A DNA stretch of 64,000 bases from Comamonadaceae bacterium (lineage in GTDB: Bacteria; Pseudomonadota; Gammaproteobacteria; Burkholderiales; Burkholderiaceae_C): the NCBI GenBank assembly GCA_947450895.1, contig CANFWT010000004.1, positions 1 to 64,000 on the forward strand, in the 5' to 3' direction. The number at the start of each line of letters is the position of its first letter. Position 1 is the stretch's first letter. The notes below the pieces were generated by a model. That model made no database searches. It saw nothing but the letters and a program-made list of their open reading frames with translations, and was not told the origin of the DNA. This document shows positions 34,945-44,240 of the stretch, piece after piece. The position numbers and the translations under genes were made by a program.

Positions 34945-35543
34945 CAGGTACCTCCGGTGCCCGCAACAGTAGCTCCCAAACTGGCGAGCGGCGCTGCGGG
35001 CGTATGTCCACCGACTTCAAAAAACGTATAGGACAAGGTGATGGTCTTGACGTCCTTGGACAGCTTGGGGTCAATCACAAAGGCCACAGGCCACGACTTT
35101 TTTTCACCTGGCTCCAGCGTGTACTGGTTGAAACAAAAGCATTCCACTTTATTGAAATGGGCTGCCGCTTGTTGTGGCGCATAACTCGGGATAGCCTGAG
35201 CCGACATGCGCCGGTTTTGGACGTTCTGAAACTCGTACATCACGGTGGCAAGTTCCCCAGGATGCACCTGCAAAAAACGAGTAGCAGGCTTGAACTCCCA
35301 GGGGCCACGCGCATTGGCGTCAAACTCCACAGTGATCGTGCGACTGGCATCTACTTGGCTGTTTACCGGTGCCACAGGCTTCACACCGGCCACCACTTGC
35401 TCATTCAAGGCCAGCACATTGAGGCCGGTCATTTCACAAATTGCCTTGTAGAGAGGCACCAGCGCATAGCCAAAGGCGAACATCAGGCTGGTCACGACGA
35501 CCAGCTTGCCCACCATTTGAAAATTTGCGCGTTGCAAGTTCAT
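34944..35543 (-). CDS. ctaG: Cytochrome c oxidase assembly protein CtaG/COX11
   Basis: A 199-residue protein with one N-terminal helix and a periplasmic immunoglobulin-like domain that delivers copper to CuB of subunit I. The copper site ECFCFNQYTLEPGEK is intact, and FVIDPKLSKDVKTITLSYTFF is typical. The start at ATG 35543 (MNLQRANF) overlaps the tail of no other gene; it follows the 36-residue assembly protein by 7 bases. Confidence 0.94.
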   Translation of the reverse strand: MNLQRANFQMVGKLVVVTSLMFAFGYALVPLYKAICEMTGLNVLALNEQVVAGVKPVAPVNSQVDASRTITVEFDANARGPWEFKPATRFLQVHPGELATVMYEFQNVQNRRMSAQAIPSYAPQQAAAHFNKVECFCFNQYTLEPGEKKSWPVAFVIDPKLSKDVKTITLSYTFFEVGGHTPAAPLASLGATVAGTGGT

Positions 35544-35550
35544 CACCCAA

Positions 35551-35661
35551 TCACGCGCCGAGCACAGCCAACTTGAACACAAACCCCAGAAAAAACACCA
35601 GCGCTACCGACGCCAGCACGAGCGCAAGTTTGCGATTGGAATTTTTTTGTTCTGGAGTCAT
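35551..35661 (-). CDS. Very small cytochrome oxidase assembly protein (36 residues)
   Basis: A short frame MTPEQKNSNRKLALVL... ending ...KLAVLGA-stop, with a charged N-terminus and one transmembrane helix. It lies between ctaD and ctaG with a 7-base gap to ctaG. Equivalent mini-proteins occupy this position in other Comamonadaceae and are annotated as cytochrome oxidase small assembly protein. It is easily missed by gene finders because of its size. Confidence 0.75.
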   Translation of the reverse strand: MTPEQKNSNRKLALVLASVALVFFLGFVFKLAVLGA

Positions 35662-35690
35662 GGTGTGATCTGTCGACGAAAAATACCCGT

Positions 35691-37313
35691 TCAGCCGATA
35701 ACCTTGTTGGCAGCCGCATTCAGCTTGGGCGGCGTCTCAAAGGTATGGAAGGGTGCTGGCGAAGGCACTTCCCACTCCAATCCTTCGGCAGCTTCCCAAG
35801 GGCGTTGGGGCGCTTTCTCTCCCTGGCCGCGCATCGTGGGCAGAACCACGAAGAAGAAGAAGTAAACCTGTGCCAGACCGAAAGCGAAGGCTCCGACCGA
35901 AGCCACCGCGTTGAAGTCAGCGAACTGCATGGGGTAGTCCGCGTAACGGCGCGGCATGCCTGCCAATCCCAAGAAGTGCATTGGGAAGAAAGTCACATTG
36001 AACGCAATCAAAGACCACCAGAAATGGATCTTGCCGCGGGTTTCGTTGTACATCACACCAGTCCATTTCGGGCTCCAGTAGTAGTAGCCGGAAAACATCG
36101 CATACAAGGAGCCAGCCACCAGCACGTAATGGAAATGGGCCACTACGTAATAAGTGTCGTGAATCTGGATATCGATCGGCGCCATGGCCAAAATCAATCC
36201 GGTGAAGCCACCCATGGTGAACACAAAGATAAAGCCCACTGCGAACAGCATAGGCGTCTCAAACGTCATGGAGCCTTGCCACATCGTGGCGATCCAGTTA
36301 AAGATTTTCACCGCTGTTGGAACAGCAATCAGCATGGTGGCGTACATGAAGAACAACTGACCTGTCACTGGCATGCCCGAAGTGAACATGTGGTGCGCCC
36401 AGACAATGAAAGACAGAATCGCGATACTGGACGTGGCGTAAACCATTGAGGCATAACCAAACAATTTTTTACGCGCAAAGGTAGGCACGACGTGGCTGAT
36501 GATGCCGAAGGCCGGCAAGATCATGATGTACACCTCGGGGTGGCCAAAAAACCAGAAAATGTGCTGGTACATCACTGGGTCGCCGCCGCCGGCGGGATTG
36601 AAAAAACTGGTGCCGAAGTGGCGGTCTGTCAAAGTCATGGTGATAGCGCCCGCCAAAACCGGCATCACAGCGATCAGCAGGTACGCGGTAATCAACCAGG
36701 TCCACGCAAACATTGGCATCTTCATGAGCGTCATGCCAGGGGCGCGCATGTTGAGGATGGTCACGATGATGTTGATCGAGCCCATGATCGACGAAGCACC
36801 CAGGATATGCAGGGCAAAAATACCTGCATCCATGCTAGGACCCATTTGCAAGGTCAGCGGCGCGTACAGCGTCCAGCCGGCTGCCGGCGCACCGCCAGGC
36901 ATAAAAAACGAACTCACAATCATCAGCGCCGCAGGGATCATCAGCCAGAAGCTGAAATTGTTCATGCGAGCAAACGCCATATCGGATGCACCAATTTGCA
37001 AAGGAATCATCCAATTCGCAAATCCCACAAAGGCCGGCATGATGGCACCAAACACCATGATGAGGCCGTGCATGGTGGTAAGTTGGTTGAACAATTCAGG
37101 GTTCACCAATTGCAAACCGGGCTGGAACAATTCGGCGCGGATGATCAGCGCCAAGATACCGCCAATAATCAACATCGTGAAACTAAACAGCAAATACAGC
37201 GTTCCGATGTCTTTGTGGTTGGTCGCAAAAACCCAACGACGCCAGCCTGTAGGTGCGTGGTGGTCGTCATGGTGTGCATGATCGTGGTCATGGTGGTCTA
37301 AAACGGCGCTCAT
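35691..37313 (-). CDS. ctaD: Cytochrome c oxidase subunit I
   Basis: The 540-residue catalytic subunit of the aa3-type oxidase, with twelve helices. Ligands and the cross-linked His-Tyr are visible in [15 protein letters not shown], the CuB histidines in WAHHMFTSG, and heme ligands in [12 protein letters not shown]. The K-channel and D-channel context ([12 protein letters not shown]) is normal. An N-terminal His/Asp-rich stretch ([14 protein letters not shown]) precedes the first helix and may bind metal. It lies 55 bases downstream of ctaC. Confidence 0.97.
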   Translation of the reverse strand: MSAVLDHHDHDHAHHDDHHAPTGWRRWVFATNHKDIGTLYLLFSFTMLIIGGILALIIRAELFQPGLQLVNPELFNQLTTMHGLIMVFGAIMPAFVGFANWMIPLQIGASDMAFARMNNFSFWLMIPAALMIVSSFFMPGGAPAAGWTLYAPLTLQMGPSMDAGIFALHILGASSIMGSINIIVTILNMRAPGMTLMKMPMFAWTWLITAYLLIAVMPVLAGAITMTLTDRHFGTSFFNPAGGGDPVMYQHIFWFFGHPEVYIMILPAFGIISHVVPTFARKKLFGYASMVYATSSIAILSFIVWAHHMFTSGMPVTGQLFFMYATMLIAVPTAVKIFNWIATMWQGSMTFETPMLFAVGFIFVFTMGGFTGLILAMAPIDIQIHDTYYVVAHFHYVLVAGSLYAMFSGYYYWSPKWTGVMYNETRGKIHFWWSLIAFNVTFFPMHFLGLAGMPRRYADYPMQFADFNAVASVGAFAFGLAQVYFFFFVVLPTMRGQGEKAPQRPWEAAEGLEWEVPSPAPFHTFETPPKLNAAANKVIG

Positions 37314-37368
37314 ACTGGCTTCCTTTTCACTACTCTTAATTCAATTTTCAAGCGAAGGGCGGTGCGCT

Positions 37369-38553
37369 TTACTTGCGCAGTGCCAACACGTCAGACGGCT
37401 GGACCAACTGGCCGGTTTTGTTAGACCAGTGGTTCTTGGTAAAGCTAATCACCGCCGCGATGTCGGTGTCGCTCAAGGCTTTCCATGATGGCATGGCACC
37501 GTTGTTTTGGCCATTAAGCAACACCATGATTTGCTTGCTCTTGTCAGCATCCAAAACTACCGCAGCCGCATCCAAAGGCTTCACAGCGCCGCCGCCTTTG
37601 CCGTTAGCCTGATGGCAAGCAACACAATTTTGAGCATAGACTTTTTCACCGCGCTGGGTAATCTCTTCCAGCGTCCAAACTTTGGTCGGATCGTCGGCCT
37701 TGGCGGCCATTTTCTTCTGCTCACCTGTCACCCACTTGGAGTAATCTTCCGCGGACACGACTTTCACGTGGATGGGCATGTAGGAATGCTCCTTGCCGCA
37801 AAGTTGCGAGCATTGCCCGTAGTAATCACCAATCTTTTCAGCGCGAAACCAAGTGTCACGCACGAAACCTGGAATGGCTGCTTGCTGAATACCAAACGCT
37901 GGCACCATGAAGGCGTGGATGACATCGTTGGCCGTGGTAATCAGTCGTACCTTTTTATCTACCGGAATGACCAATGGGTTGTCCACTTTCAGCAGGTAAT
38001 TGTCTACGTCCTGCCCTTTTTTAGGACCACCATTGTTGGACAACTCCCGCTGGTCTGCATCGATTGTTGCGACAAAACCAATGCCTTCACCCTCACCCTT
38101 GAGGTAGTCGTAACCCCACTTCCATTGCATGCCAGTGACCTTGATGGTCAGGTCTGCATTGGTAGTGTCTTTCATGGCAACCACCGCTTTGGTAGCCGGC
38201 AGGGCCATCAAAATCACAATGATGAATGGCACTACAGTCCAAATGATTTCGACGGTCACCGACTCATGGAAGGAGGCCGGCTTGTGTCCCACCGACTTGC
38301 GGTGCTTCCATATGGAATAGAACATCACCGAGAACACAGCCACAAAGATGACGGCACACAAAATCAACATAAACCAGTGCAACCACTGCTGGTCACGCGC
38401 CACCGAAGTCACTGGCGGATACAAATTCAGCTGGTTTACGGCGGGACCACCAGGCAAGTCGTTGACGGCGTGCGCCAAATTGACACCCGCGCTGGCAAAC
38501 CACAGGATGGCGGTGGCCAACATTGAAGCCAAATTTTTCCAAATGCTCTTCAT
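37369..38553 (-). CDS. ctaC: Cytochrome c oxidase subunit II with C-terminal cytochrome c domain
   Basis: About 394 residues: signal peptide, two N-terminal helices, a cupredoxin domain with the CuA site CSQLCGKEHSYMPIHV, and a fused monoheme cytochrome c domain with CVACH and the axial methionine in MPSWKALSDTDIAAVI. The fusion makes this a caa3-like subunit II. ATG 38553 (MKSIWKN) gives a better signal peptide than 38568. The DUF2244 gene lies 65 bases upstream. Confidence 0.95.
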   Translation of the reverse strand: MKSIWKNLASMLATAILWFASAGVNLAHAVNDLPGGPAVNQLNLYPPVTSVARDQQWLHWFMLILCAVIFVAVFSVMFYSIWKHRKSVGHKPASFHESVTVEIIWTVVPFIIVILMALPATKAVVAMKDTTNADLTIKVTGMQWKWGYDYLKGEGEGIGFVATIDADQRELSNNGGPKKGQDVDNYLLKVDNPLVIPVDKKVRLITTANDVIHAFMVPAFGIQQAAIPGFVRDTWFRAEKIGDYYGQCSQLCGKEHSYMPIHVKVVSAEDYSKWVTGEQKKMAAKADDPTKVWTLEEITQRGEKVYAQNCVACHQANGKGGGAVKPLDAAAVVLDADKSKQIMVLLNGQNNGAMPSWKALSDTDIAAVISFTKNHWSNKTGQLVQPSDVLALRK

Positions 38554-38618
38554 CGTATTCACTTTCAATGCCTCAAAGTATGCAAACCCAGTAACAAAAT
38601 TCTGCTGCCGCGCCGCAA

Positions 38619-39107
38619 TCAGCCGGCACGCACGCCCCGCTTAATTTCCGCCGCCAACGTTGCACGCCATTCAGGTCGCACAAACCGCCCAACCGCGATG
38701 ACTTGTCCCTGCCCGCGCAACTCGATGAGTTGCTGTGAGGGCGTAGGGCACTCGACCCTCAACCACGCGCGCTCGAAACAAGCCCGGTGCAGAACACCCG
38801 CCAACTCACACTCCACCATGACCCGGCTGCCATCGATGCAAATGCGCTCCCGGTCCACTGCGCGCCTGGCAAAACACATGAAACCGATTCCCAGCACCAC
38901 AATTTCCAGTGCTGAAAATGGCAGCACCAGCGTCGCACCTTGCGCCCAGAAAAAAACTCCGATGCAAAGAGAGATCGCACTGAGGAGAACGAAACACGCC
39001 CCCACTTGGCTCGGAGTCATGGCACAGTTTTGTCGCAGAAACCACTCAACACGATGGCCATGTACCGTCGCAAATCTGTAGGTAACAGAACTCACACTGT
39101 GCGCCAA
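38619..39107 (-). CDS. DUF2244 domain protein
   Basis: A 162-residue protein with two adjacent helices (FVLLSAISLCIGVFFWAQGATLVLPFSALEIVVLGIGFMCFA region) and a soluble C-terminal half with HRACFERAWLRVE. The pattern VEWFLRQNCAMTPSQ at the start is that of DUF2244. It is the first gene before ctaC and is commonly found there. It probably belongs to the oxidase operon; its function is unknown. Confidence 0.8.
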   Translation of the reverse strand: MAHSVSSVTYRFATVHGHRVEWFLRQNCAMTPSQVGACFVLLSAISLCIGVFFWAQGATLVLPFSALEIVVLGIGFMCFARRAVDRERICIDGSRVMVECELAGVLHRACFERAWLRVECPTPSQQLIELRGQGQVIAVGRFVRPEWRATLAAEIKRGVRAG

Positions 39108-39255
39108 TTATTAAAAGGTTTCCCGACCCGACTGCGAGTAGGAAGCTGTCCAACGAATCGCGGCGATTGTAGCCCAAGGCACGACGCTTTCGGGCCGAAA
39201 AATAAGGTGAAACCCTTAGTCGCCAGAGGCCTCAACCCAGGTCAAGCCCGGGCGG

Positions 39256-40167
39256 TTATGGCTTTTTTTGCAAGGCGCTGCGGAAATCCTCCAGAGAAAT
39301 ACGGGTTTGTTCACGTACTTGCATGCGCGGCGCGGGCTTGAATGCATGCCCGTAAATGATCTCAAAACCCAGACGCAGGCGGTCGGGCTGCGTCGGGTCC
39401 GCAAGGGCTTGCGTCATCTGCGCCTTGAGCGCGGCATGCCAGCGGCGTCCCCGCAATCCCGCAAAGCGCTGGGGGTGCAAGTTGCGCCCCAGCCCGCGCA
39501 ATTCGGCAAGCAGATGCTCGGCCGACGAAAACGTTAGCGTGATGCGCTCCATGTCCATCACAGGCTCAGCAAAGCCCGCCTCAACCAGCATATCGCCCCA
39601 GTCGTGCATATCGGTGAACTCATGGGCAGGCGCCGGCCAGCCCAGCGCAGCGTAGAGCTCGCGCAGTTCACGCAGGGTATCCGGACCGAGGCAGGAAAAC
39701 ATCACAAAACCGTCAGCCTCGAGCAACTGATGCCAGCGCGTGATCAAGGCCTGGGGATCGGCGGCCATATGCAATGCCATATTTGCCCACAGCATCTGCG
39801 CGGGCGCACTGGGCGCTCCAAATTGCACGGCAGGCGCACGCCAGCGCTGTAGATTCCACCAGGGCTTGGAGATGGCGCGCTGCACGAGCGGAACAGTCGC
39901 GACCGGCGTCTGAACCACCTGGCATTGGGCTTGCGCATAGCGTTGCGCCAGCACCGGGTGGATGGCCAATCCGCCGCGCAGTGGTTGCCAATGCAGCCAA
40001 CGCTCCGGCTGTTTCACAATCCATTGCAAACGCTCCTGCATGCGGCGCGCCACCTCCTCGTGCAGCCAGGCTGACGCCGCCGGATGGACCAGATTCGGGA
40101 AGTGCTCCCAGCGCGAGGCGGCGACAGGATCTATGGTGGGGGGACGTTGGGACGGGAGGGGCGGCAT
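39256..40167 (-). CDS. SAM-dependent methyltransferase, BioC-like
   Basis: About 303 residues from ATG 40167. The N-terminus has DPVAASRWEHF, and a degenerate SAM domain continues with LWANMALHMAADPQALITRWHQLLEADGFVMFSCLGPDTLRELRELY, which is the BioC family pattern. BioC methylates malonyl-ACP to start biotin synthesis. The usual glycine-rich SAM motif near residue 60 is not obvious, so this may be a diverged relative rather than a true BioC. The gene is divergent from comF with 54 bases between starts. Confidence 0.72.
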   Translation of the reverse strand: MPPLPSQRPPTIDPVAASRWEHFPNLVHPAASAWLHEEVARRMQERLQWIVKQPERWLHWQPLRGGLAIHPVLAQRYAQAQCQVVQTPVATVPLVQRAISKPWWNLQRWRAPAVQFGAPSAPAQMLWANMALHMAADPQALITRWHQLLEADGFVMFSCLGPDTLRELRELYAALGWPAPAHEFTDMHDWGDMLVEAGFAEPVMDMERITLTFSSAEHLLAELRGLGRNLHPQRFAGLRGRRWHAALKAQMTQALADPTQPDRLRLGFEIIYGHAFKPAPRMQVREQTRISLEDFRSALQKKP

Positions 40168-40221
40168 AAAGGCAGACGGGCACGGCGAACGACGACGCGG
40201 CCTGCGCAGTATATTGGGCCC

Positions 40222-40926
40222 ATGCCAATGCCTTGGTTCACGAAAATCGCCCGCAGTCTGCCCAGCCAGTGCGCGGTATGCCATCGCTGGCCAAGCCAAC
40301 CGGTATGCGAAGTTTGCGTCAATCTGTTCGCGCAACCCAAAATGCGCTGCCGCACCTGCGCCCTGCCCGTTGCGGCAGGCCAGCCGCAGTGCGGGGCTTG
40401 CTGCATTGACGTACCGCCCCTGGACGCCGCTTTTGCGGCTGTCTCCTATGCCTACCCCTGGTCACAAGTGGTGGTGGAATTCAAGTTCCAGCAGCGTGCG
40501 GACTGGGCCCGTAGCATGGCGCTGCTGATGCGCAGCGCACCATGGGTCGAACCCACCCTGGAGGCTGCGGACCTGGTGGTGCCCATGCCGCTGTCACGCC
40601 AGCGGCTGCAGGAAAGAGGGTTTAACCAAGCCCTGCTGCTGGCGCGCGTACTGGCTCCGGGCAAGACGCAGGCGCAATTGCTGCTGCGCATTCAGGACAC
40701 CCCAGCACAAAGCACTTTGTCACGCGCAGCGCGGCTGCGCAATGTCCAGCACGCCTTTGCTGTCGACCCTTTGCAGCACGCAGTGATCCAAGGCAAACGC
40801 GTGGTACTTGTGGACGACGTGATGACCAGCGGCGCTTCACTGGGGGCGGCCGCGCGCAGCGTGCGCCAGGCCGGTGCGGCCCAAGTCACCGGCCTGGTGT
40901 TTGCGCGCGCCGAGCAAGGGGCTTAA
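40222..40926 (+). CDS. comF: ComF family phosphoribosyltransferase-like protein
   Basis: A 234-residue protein with an N-terminal four-cysteine zinc finger (CAVCHRWPSQPVCEVC, CRTCALPV, CGAC) and a PRTase domain with the PRPP-binding loop VVLVDDVMTSGAS. ComF proteins take part in natural transformation. ATG 40222 starts at the first residues before the zinc finger. The gene is divergent from the BioC-like gene. Confidence 0.87.
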   Translation: MPMPWFTKIARSLPSQCAVCHRWPSQPVCEVCVNLFAQPKMRCRTCALPVAAGQPQCGACCIDVPPLDAAFAAVSYAYPWSQVVVEFKFQQRADWARSMALLMRSAPWVEPTLEAADLVVPMPLSRQRLQERGFNQALLLARVLAPGKTQAQLLLRIQDTPAQSTLSRAARLRNVQHAFAVDPLQHAVIQGKRVVLVDDVMTSGASLGAAARSVRQAGAAQVTGLVFARAEQGA

Positions 40927-40980
40927 AGCGCCCGAGCACTTTGAAGCAACTCAACTGACACATGGGGCGACAATCACACC

Positions 40981-41442
40981 ATGTTCCATATTGTTCTGGT
41001 CGAGCCCGAAATTCCGCCCAATACGGGCAACGTCATTCGCCTGGCGGCCAACACAGGTTGCAGCCTGCACTTGGTAGAACCCCTGGGCTTTTCAATGGAC
41101 GACAAGCACATGCGCCGTGCTGGGCTGGACTACCACGAATACGCCACGCTGCGCCGCCATGCCAGTTGGCAGGCATTTTTAGACGGGGAGCGCCCTGATC
41201 CTCAGCGACTGTTCACGCTGACCACCCGAGGCACACGCAGCCCCTATGACGTGGCGTTCAGGCCCGGCGACTGGCTGGTGTTCGGCTCTGAGACCAAGGG
41301 AATTTCAGAGCTAGTCCGCGCAGCCTTTGGCCCGGGCCAAAGCCTCAAGCTGCCCATGCGCGCAGGCCAGCGCAGCCTCAATTTGTCCAACGCGGTAGCG
41401 GTTACCGTATTTGAAGCATGGCGGCAAAACGGATTCGGCTGA
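40981..41442 (+). CDS. trmL: tRNA (cytidine/uridine-34-2'-O)-methyltransferase TrmL
   Basis: A 153-residue SPOUT methyltransferase that modifies the wobble base of tRNA-Leu. It begins MFHIVLVEPEIPPNTGNVIRLAANTG, the invariant start of this family. It also has LVFGSETKGIS and LPMRAGQRSLNLSNAVAVTVFEAWRQ, which form the SAM-binding knot. It follows comF by 54 bases. Confidence 0.95.
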   Translation: MFHIVLVEPEIPPNTGNVIRLAANTGCSLHLVEPLGFSMDDKHMRRAGLDYHEYATLRRHASWQAFLDGERPDPQRLFTLTTRGTRSPYDVAFRPGDWLVFGSETKGISELVRAAFGPGQSLKLPMRAGQRSLNLSNAVAVTVFEAWRQNGFG

Positions 41443-41454
41443 AGGCGGCTGGTC

Positions 41455-41910
41455 TTAGGCGTAAAGGCGGGCGATGGACTCCGCGATGCATACCGGCTTG
41501 GCAATGCCTTCGCGCTCGGTCGTGACTTCCCAGGTAAGTTGCCGGCCACGGTTCTCAATCGGCTCGGCCTTGAGCAGCGTTAAGGCGGCACGCACCCGGC
41601 TACCCGCCGGCACCGGGCCCATGAAACGCACGCGGTTGAGTCCATAGTTCACGCCCATGCGTACATCGGCGATGTGCAAGGCGGAATCAAAGAACTGAGG
41701 AATCAACGACAGGGTGAGAAACCCATGCGCAATGGGCGCGCCAAAAGGACCTGCTTTGGCACGCTCGAGGTCGATATGGATCCATTGGTGGTCACCTGTA
41801 GCCTGCGCGAACTGGTTGATCGCCTCCTGGGTCACGACGATCCAGTCACTGACGGCGACGTGTTGGCCGGCCAGACCGGCGAGTTCTTCCAGAGTTTCAA
41901 AATGTCGCAT
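41455..41910 (-). CDS. MaoC family (R)-specific enoyl-CoA hydratase-like protein
   Basis: A 151-residue hot-dog fold protein with ITQEAINQFAQATGDHQWIHID, the hydratase motif with Asp-His, and PIAHGFLTLSLIPQF. It catalyses hydration of enoyl-CoA, usually for polyhydroxyalkanoate or lipid metabolism. It is convergent with trmL, only 12 bases apart, and follows the ParA gene by 21 bases on the same strand. Confidence 0.88.
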   Translation of the reverse strand: MRHFETLEELAGLAGQHVAVSDWIVVTQEAINQFAQATGDHQWIHIDLERAKAGPFGAPIAHGFLTLSLIPQFFDSALHIADVRMGVNYGLNRVRFMGPVPAGSRVRAALTLLKAEPIENRGRQLTWEVTTEREGIAKPVCIAESIARLYA

Positions 41911-41931
41911 CGGGTTCTTTCTTGGGTTGTT

Positions 41932-42555
41932 TCAGACCGTAGGTACCAGCCATTCGCAGATCGGCGCCCACTGGGCCAGGTCACGCTCCATCCGGCTGGC
42001 TGAGACATCAAAGAGCGAGAGCCCGCTGACCGCCAGATGCACATAGTTCTGGGTGTCGCGCAGCGTTCCTGCCAGCGGAAGATCCAGCGAAGCGATGAAT
42101 GCGTGGAACTGCTCCGCAGCCAAGGTTCGCTCGTCGACCCGCATGCCAACAATGCCCACGTCCAGGCGCTCGGCGTGGCGACTTTTCGCCAATGCGTCCA
42201 AAAATCCGCGCGTGGCGTACATATCAAAAATACTGGCTTGCAAGGGCACCACCACCTTGTCGGCCATTTTGAGCACATCCTTCAAGGCCTTACCCGACAA
42301 ACCTGCCGGGGTGTCGAGCACGACGTGTCCGGCGCCCTTGGGCGGTTTGACCAGCGCATCCGGATCGACCGGCCAGGCAGCAATGGGCGTGGCGCTGGCG
42401 GGGCGCAGGCTCAACCACAAACTCGAAGATTTCTGCGGATCCGCATCTCCCAGCCGTACCGGCTCCCCCTGCGCAGCCAAAAAACCGGCAATATTGGTGG
42501 CCAGAGTGGACTTGCCTGCCCCGCCTTTGGGGTTCACGACAACGATAACGCTCAT
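41932..42555 (-). CDS. Orphan ParA-family ATPase
   Basis: A 207-residue P-loop protein of the ParA/MinD superfamily. The deviant Walker A is NPKGGAGKST and switch I is HVVLDTPAG, with VPLQASIFDMYATRGFL further on. There is no parB gene next to it. Such short single ParA proteins are common on Burkholderiales chromosomes and may position or segregate cargo other than chromosomes. ATG 42555 (MSVIVVV) is the proper start. It forms a short minus-strand unit with the MaoC gene. Confidence 0.85.
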   Translation of the reverse strand: MSVIVVVNPKGGAGKSTLATNIAGFLAAQGEPVRLGDADPQKSSSLWLSLRPASATPIAAWPVDPDALVKPPKGAGHVVLDTPAGLSGKALKDVLKMADKVVVPLQASIFDMYATRGFLDALAKSRHAERLDVGIVGMRVDERTLAAEQFHAFIASLDLPLAGTLRDTQNYVHLAVSGLSLFDVSASRMERDLAQWAPICEWLVPTV

Positions 42556-43054
42556 AGTTTGCTCCTGCAATTCGAATTTGACATGGACCGCATTATGGAA
42601 TGCGGCGCAAAGCGATACGCCAACGCCCGTTCCTCGCGCACCTCGCGCACCTGGCGCACCTGGCGCATCAGGCCCTCAGCAGCATCAAGCCAGTAAAGAG
42701 CATACCGACGCGCAGCCGCCGATAACGGCAGAGCTGGCAGATCCGCCTCGCACGCCGTGCGCCAGTACTTCCGCCCACAAGCGCCAGCGGCGAAAGGACC
42801 CGCGAGGTCGTCCTATGGCGCAGGTCCAGCAGCCCCAGCCAGACGCACTGCATTTACTTGCGCAGGCTCAGCAAGAAAAAAACGCCATGGTCGCAGTGAA
42901 CTTGGTCAGGCGTAGGCCGCCGACGTAAGCCTGGGTTGGCGGCCTGGCCGCATGGGCGATGAAGCTGGCAGGGCCCAGCAGAGTGGTAACCGACAAAGTT
43001 TCAAGCCAACGCGGCGCCTGTCTGCGGCACACAAGCCCATGGTAACCTTTCGCC
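42556..43054. other. Gene-free region upstream of parA-like gene
   Basis: About 499 bases without a supported gene, between the parA-like start and DUF1841. It includes four 9-base tandem units at 42632-42667. Open frames that cross it (for example on the plus strand to 42928) have the composition of shadows and no recognisable family. A 62-codon minus frame at 42868-43056 was considered and not accepted. Promoters for both flanking genes must lie here. Confidence 0.45.
42632..42667. repeat. Short tandem repeat, four 9-base units
   Basis: Two copies of CCTCGCGCA are followed by two copies of CCTGGCGCA, contiguous and without interruption. It lies 77 bases upstream of the parA-like start, outside any supported gene. 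Confidence 0.9.
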
Positions 43055-43489
43055 ATGTTTAATCCTTCGCAGGCCGATGTTCGGCGTTATTTCTGCACTG
43101 TATACGCCAAGGCAAGATCAAGACAACCGCTCGAAGCGCTGGAAACCATCGCCAGCCAGTGGATTGACGAACACCCCGAATACCACGCCGACCTTCGCGA
43201 CGCTGAGGCGGCAGTTGCTGCGGTATACGACGGTAGCCCAGGCCACACCAACCCGTTTTTGCACTTGTCGATGCATTTGTCCATCAGCGAACAAAGCTCC
43301 ATCGACCAGCCTCGCGGCATCCGACAGGCCATTGAGCTGCTGACGCACAAGTGCAACTCGCTGCATGCGGCGCACCACGGCGCGATGGAATGCCTGGGCT
43401 CCATGCTGTGGGAAAGCCAGCGCGCCGGTCGCCCGCCTGATGGCAACGCCTATATTGCCTGTGTGCAACGCCACGCCACCAGAGACTAA
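43055..43489 (+). CDS. DUF1841 family protein
   Basis: A 144-residue soluble protein typical of DUF1841, a family conserved in beta- and gammaproteobacteria. Recognisable parts are MFNPSQADVRRYFCTVYAK, NPFLHLSMHLSISEQSSIDQPRGI, and AMECLGSMLWESQRAGRPPDG near the end. Function unknown. It is followed by a strong bidirectional terminator shared with the convergent cytochrome c4 gene. Confidence 0.9.
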   Translation: MFNPSQADVRRYFCTVYAKARSRQPLEALETIASQWIDEHPEYHADLRDAEAAVAAVYDGSPGHTNPFLHLSMHLSISEQSSIDQPRGIRQAIELLTHKCNSLHAAHHGAMECLGSMLWESQRAGRPPDGNAYIACVQRHATRD

Positions 43490-43527
43490 CGGCAAGAGGG
43501 TGCATACATCCTCTGAAGCGGAGCTCG

Positions 43528-43554
43528 AAAAAAAACCGCCCAAAGGCGGTTTTA
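43528..43554. terminator. Bidirectional Rho-independent terminator
   Basis: AAAACCGCC-CAAA-GGCGGTTTT gives a nine-pair stem and 4-base loop. An A run on the left (T run on the minus strand) serves the cytochrome c4 transcript, and a short T run on the right serves DUF1841. Confidence 0.88.
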
Positions 43555-43574
43555 TCTATGGAGTTGGCTCCGTC

Positions 43575-44240
43575 TTAACGGAAACGGCTTTCGGGCACCG
43601 TCTTTAGCACACCAGGCAAGCTACCGACGTAACCGGCCAATTCTTTAAGTTCCGCGTTGGAGAACTGCTTGGCCACACCGCCCATGATCGCGTTGCCACG
43701 GCCCACTTGGGGGTTGCCTTCGGTTTTGTAAGCCTTGAGGGCTACGTACAGATAGTCGCTGTACTGGCCGGCAATTTTGGGGTAGCTCGGATCAATGGGT
43801 TTGCTCAGGCTCTCGCCGTGGCAAGAAGCGCAGCCGCCCTTGGCAACCAACTCCATGGCTTTAGCCGATCCGTCAGCCGCCTTTTCCAGCGGCTTGGCGT
43901 TGGCGTCCACACCGCTTGCGGAGTAGTACGCGGCCAGATCAGCCATGTCCTGATCAGTCAGAGATGTGGCAATTCCGCGCATGCTGGGGTGCTTGCGCTC
44001 GCCTTTTTTGTAGGCGTTCAGCGCGGAGACGATGTACTTTTCGCCTTGGCCGGAAATCTTGGGTACTTTGTAAATTTCGGGGAAGCTGGCTTGGTAGCCG
44101 ACGATGCCATGGCAGCCGATGCACATGGCGTTCTTTTTCAGACCGGCAGCGGCGTCACCCTTGATTTCCTCGGCTTGGGCCGAGAGGACCGTCACAGAAG
44201 CGACAAGAAGGGCAGTCAAGGAGCGAAGCGATAGATTCAT
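43575..44240 (-). CDS. Diheme cytochrome c4
   Basis: A 221-residue periplasmic electron carrier with a signal peptide (cut after SAQA) and two cytochrome c domains. Heme sites are CIGCH and CASCH, and axial methionines are expected in KHPSMRGIA and NAIMGGVAK. Cytochrome c4 passes electrons to terminal oxidases, which fits the nearby aa3 oxidase locus. The gene lies divergent to the MoxR gene across 169 bases. Confidence 0.93.
   Translation of the reverse strand: MNLSLRSLTALLVASVTVLSAQAEEIKGDAAAGLKKNAMCIGCHGIVGYQASFPEIYKVPKISGQGEKYIVSALNAYKKGERKHPSMRGIATSLTDQDMADLAAYYSASGVDANAKPLEKAADGSAKAMELVAKGGCASCHGESLSKPIDPSYPKIAGQYSDYLYVALKAYKTEGNPQVGRGNAIMGGVAKQFSNAELKELAGYVGSLPGVLKTVPESRFR

Noticed and set aside
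41932-42555. A plasmid or integrated-element origin based on the ParA gene
   Set aside because: No parB, rep or integrase gene in the neighbourhood; the flanks are ordinary chromosomal genes.
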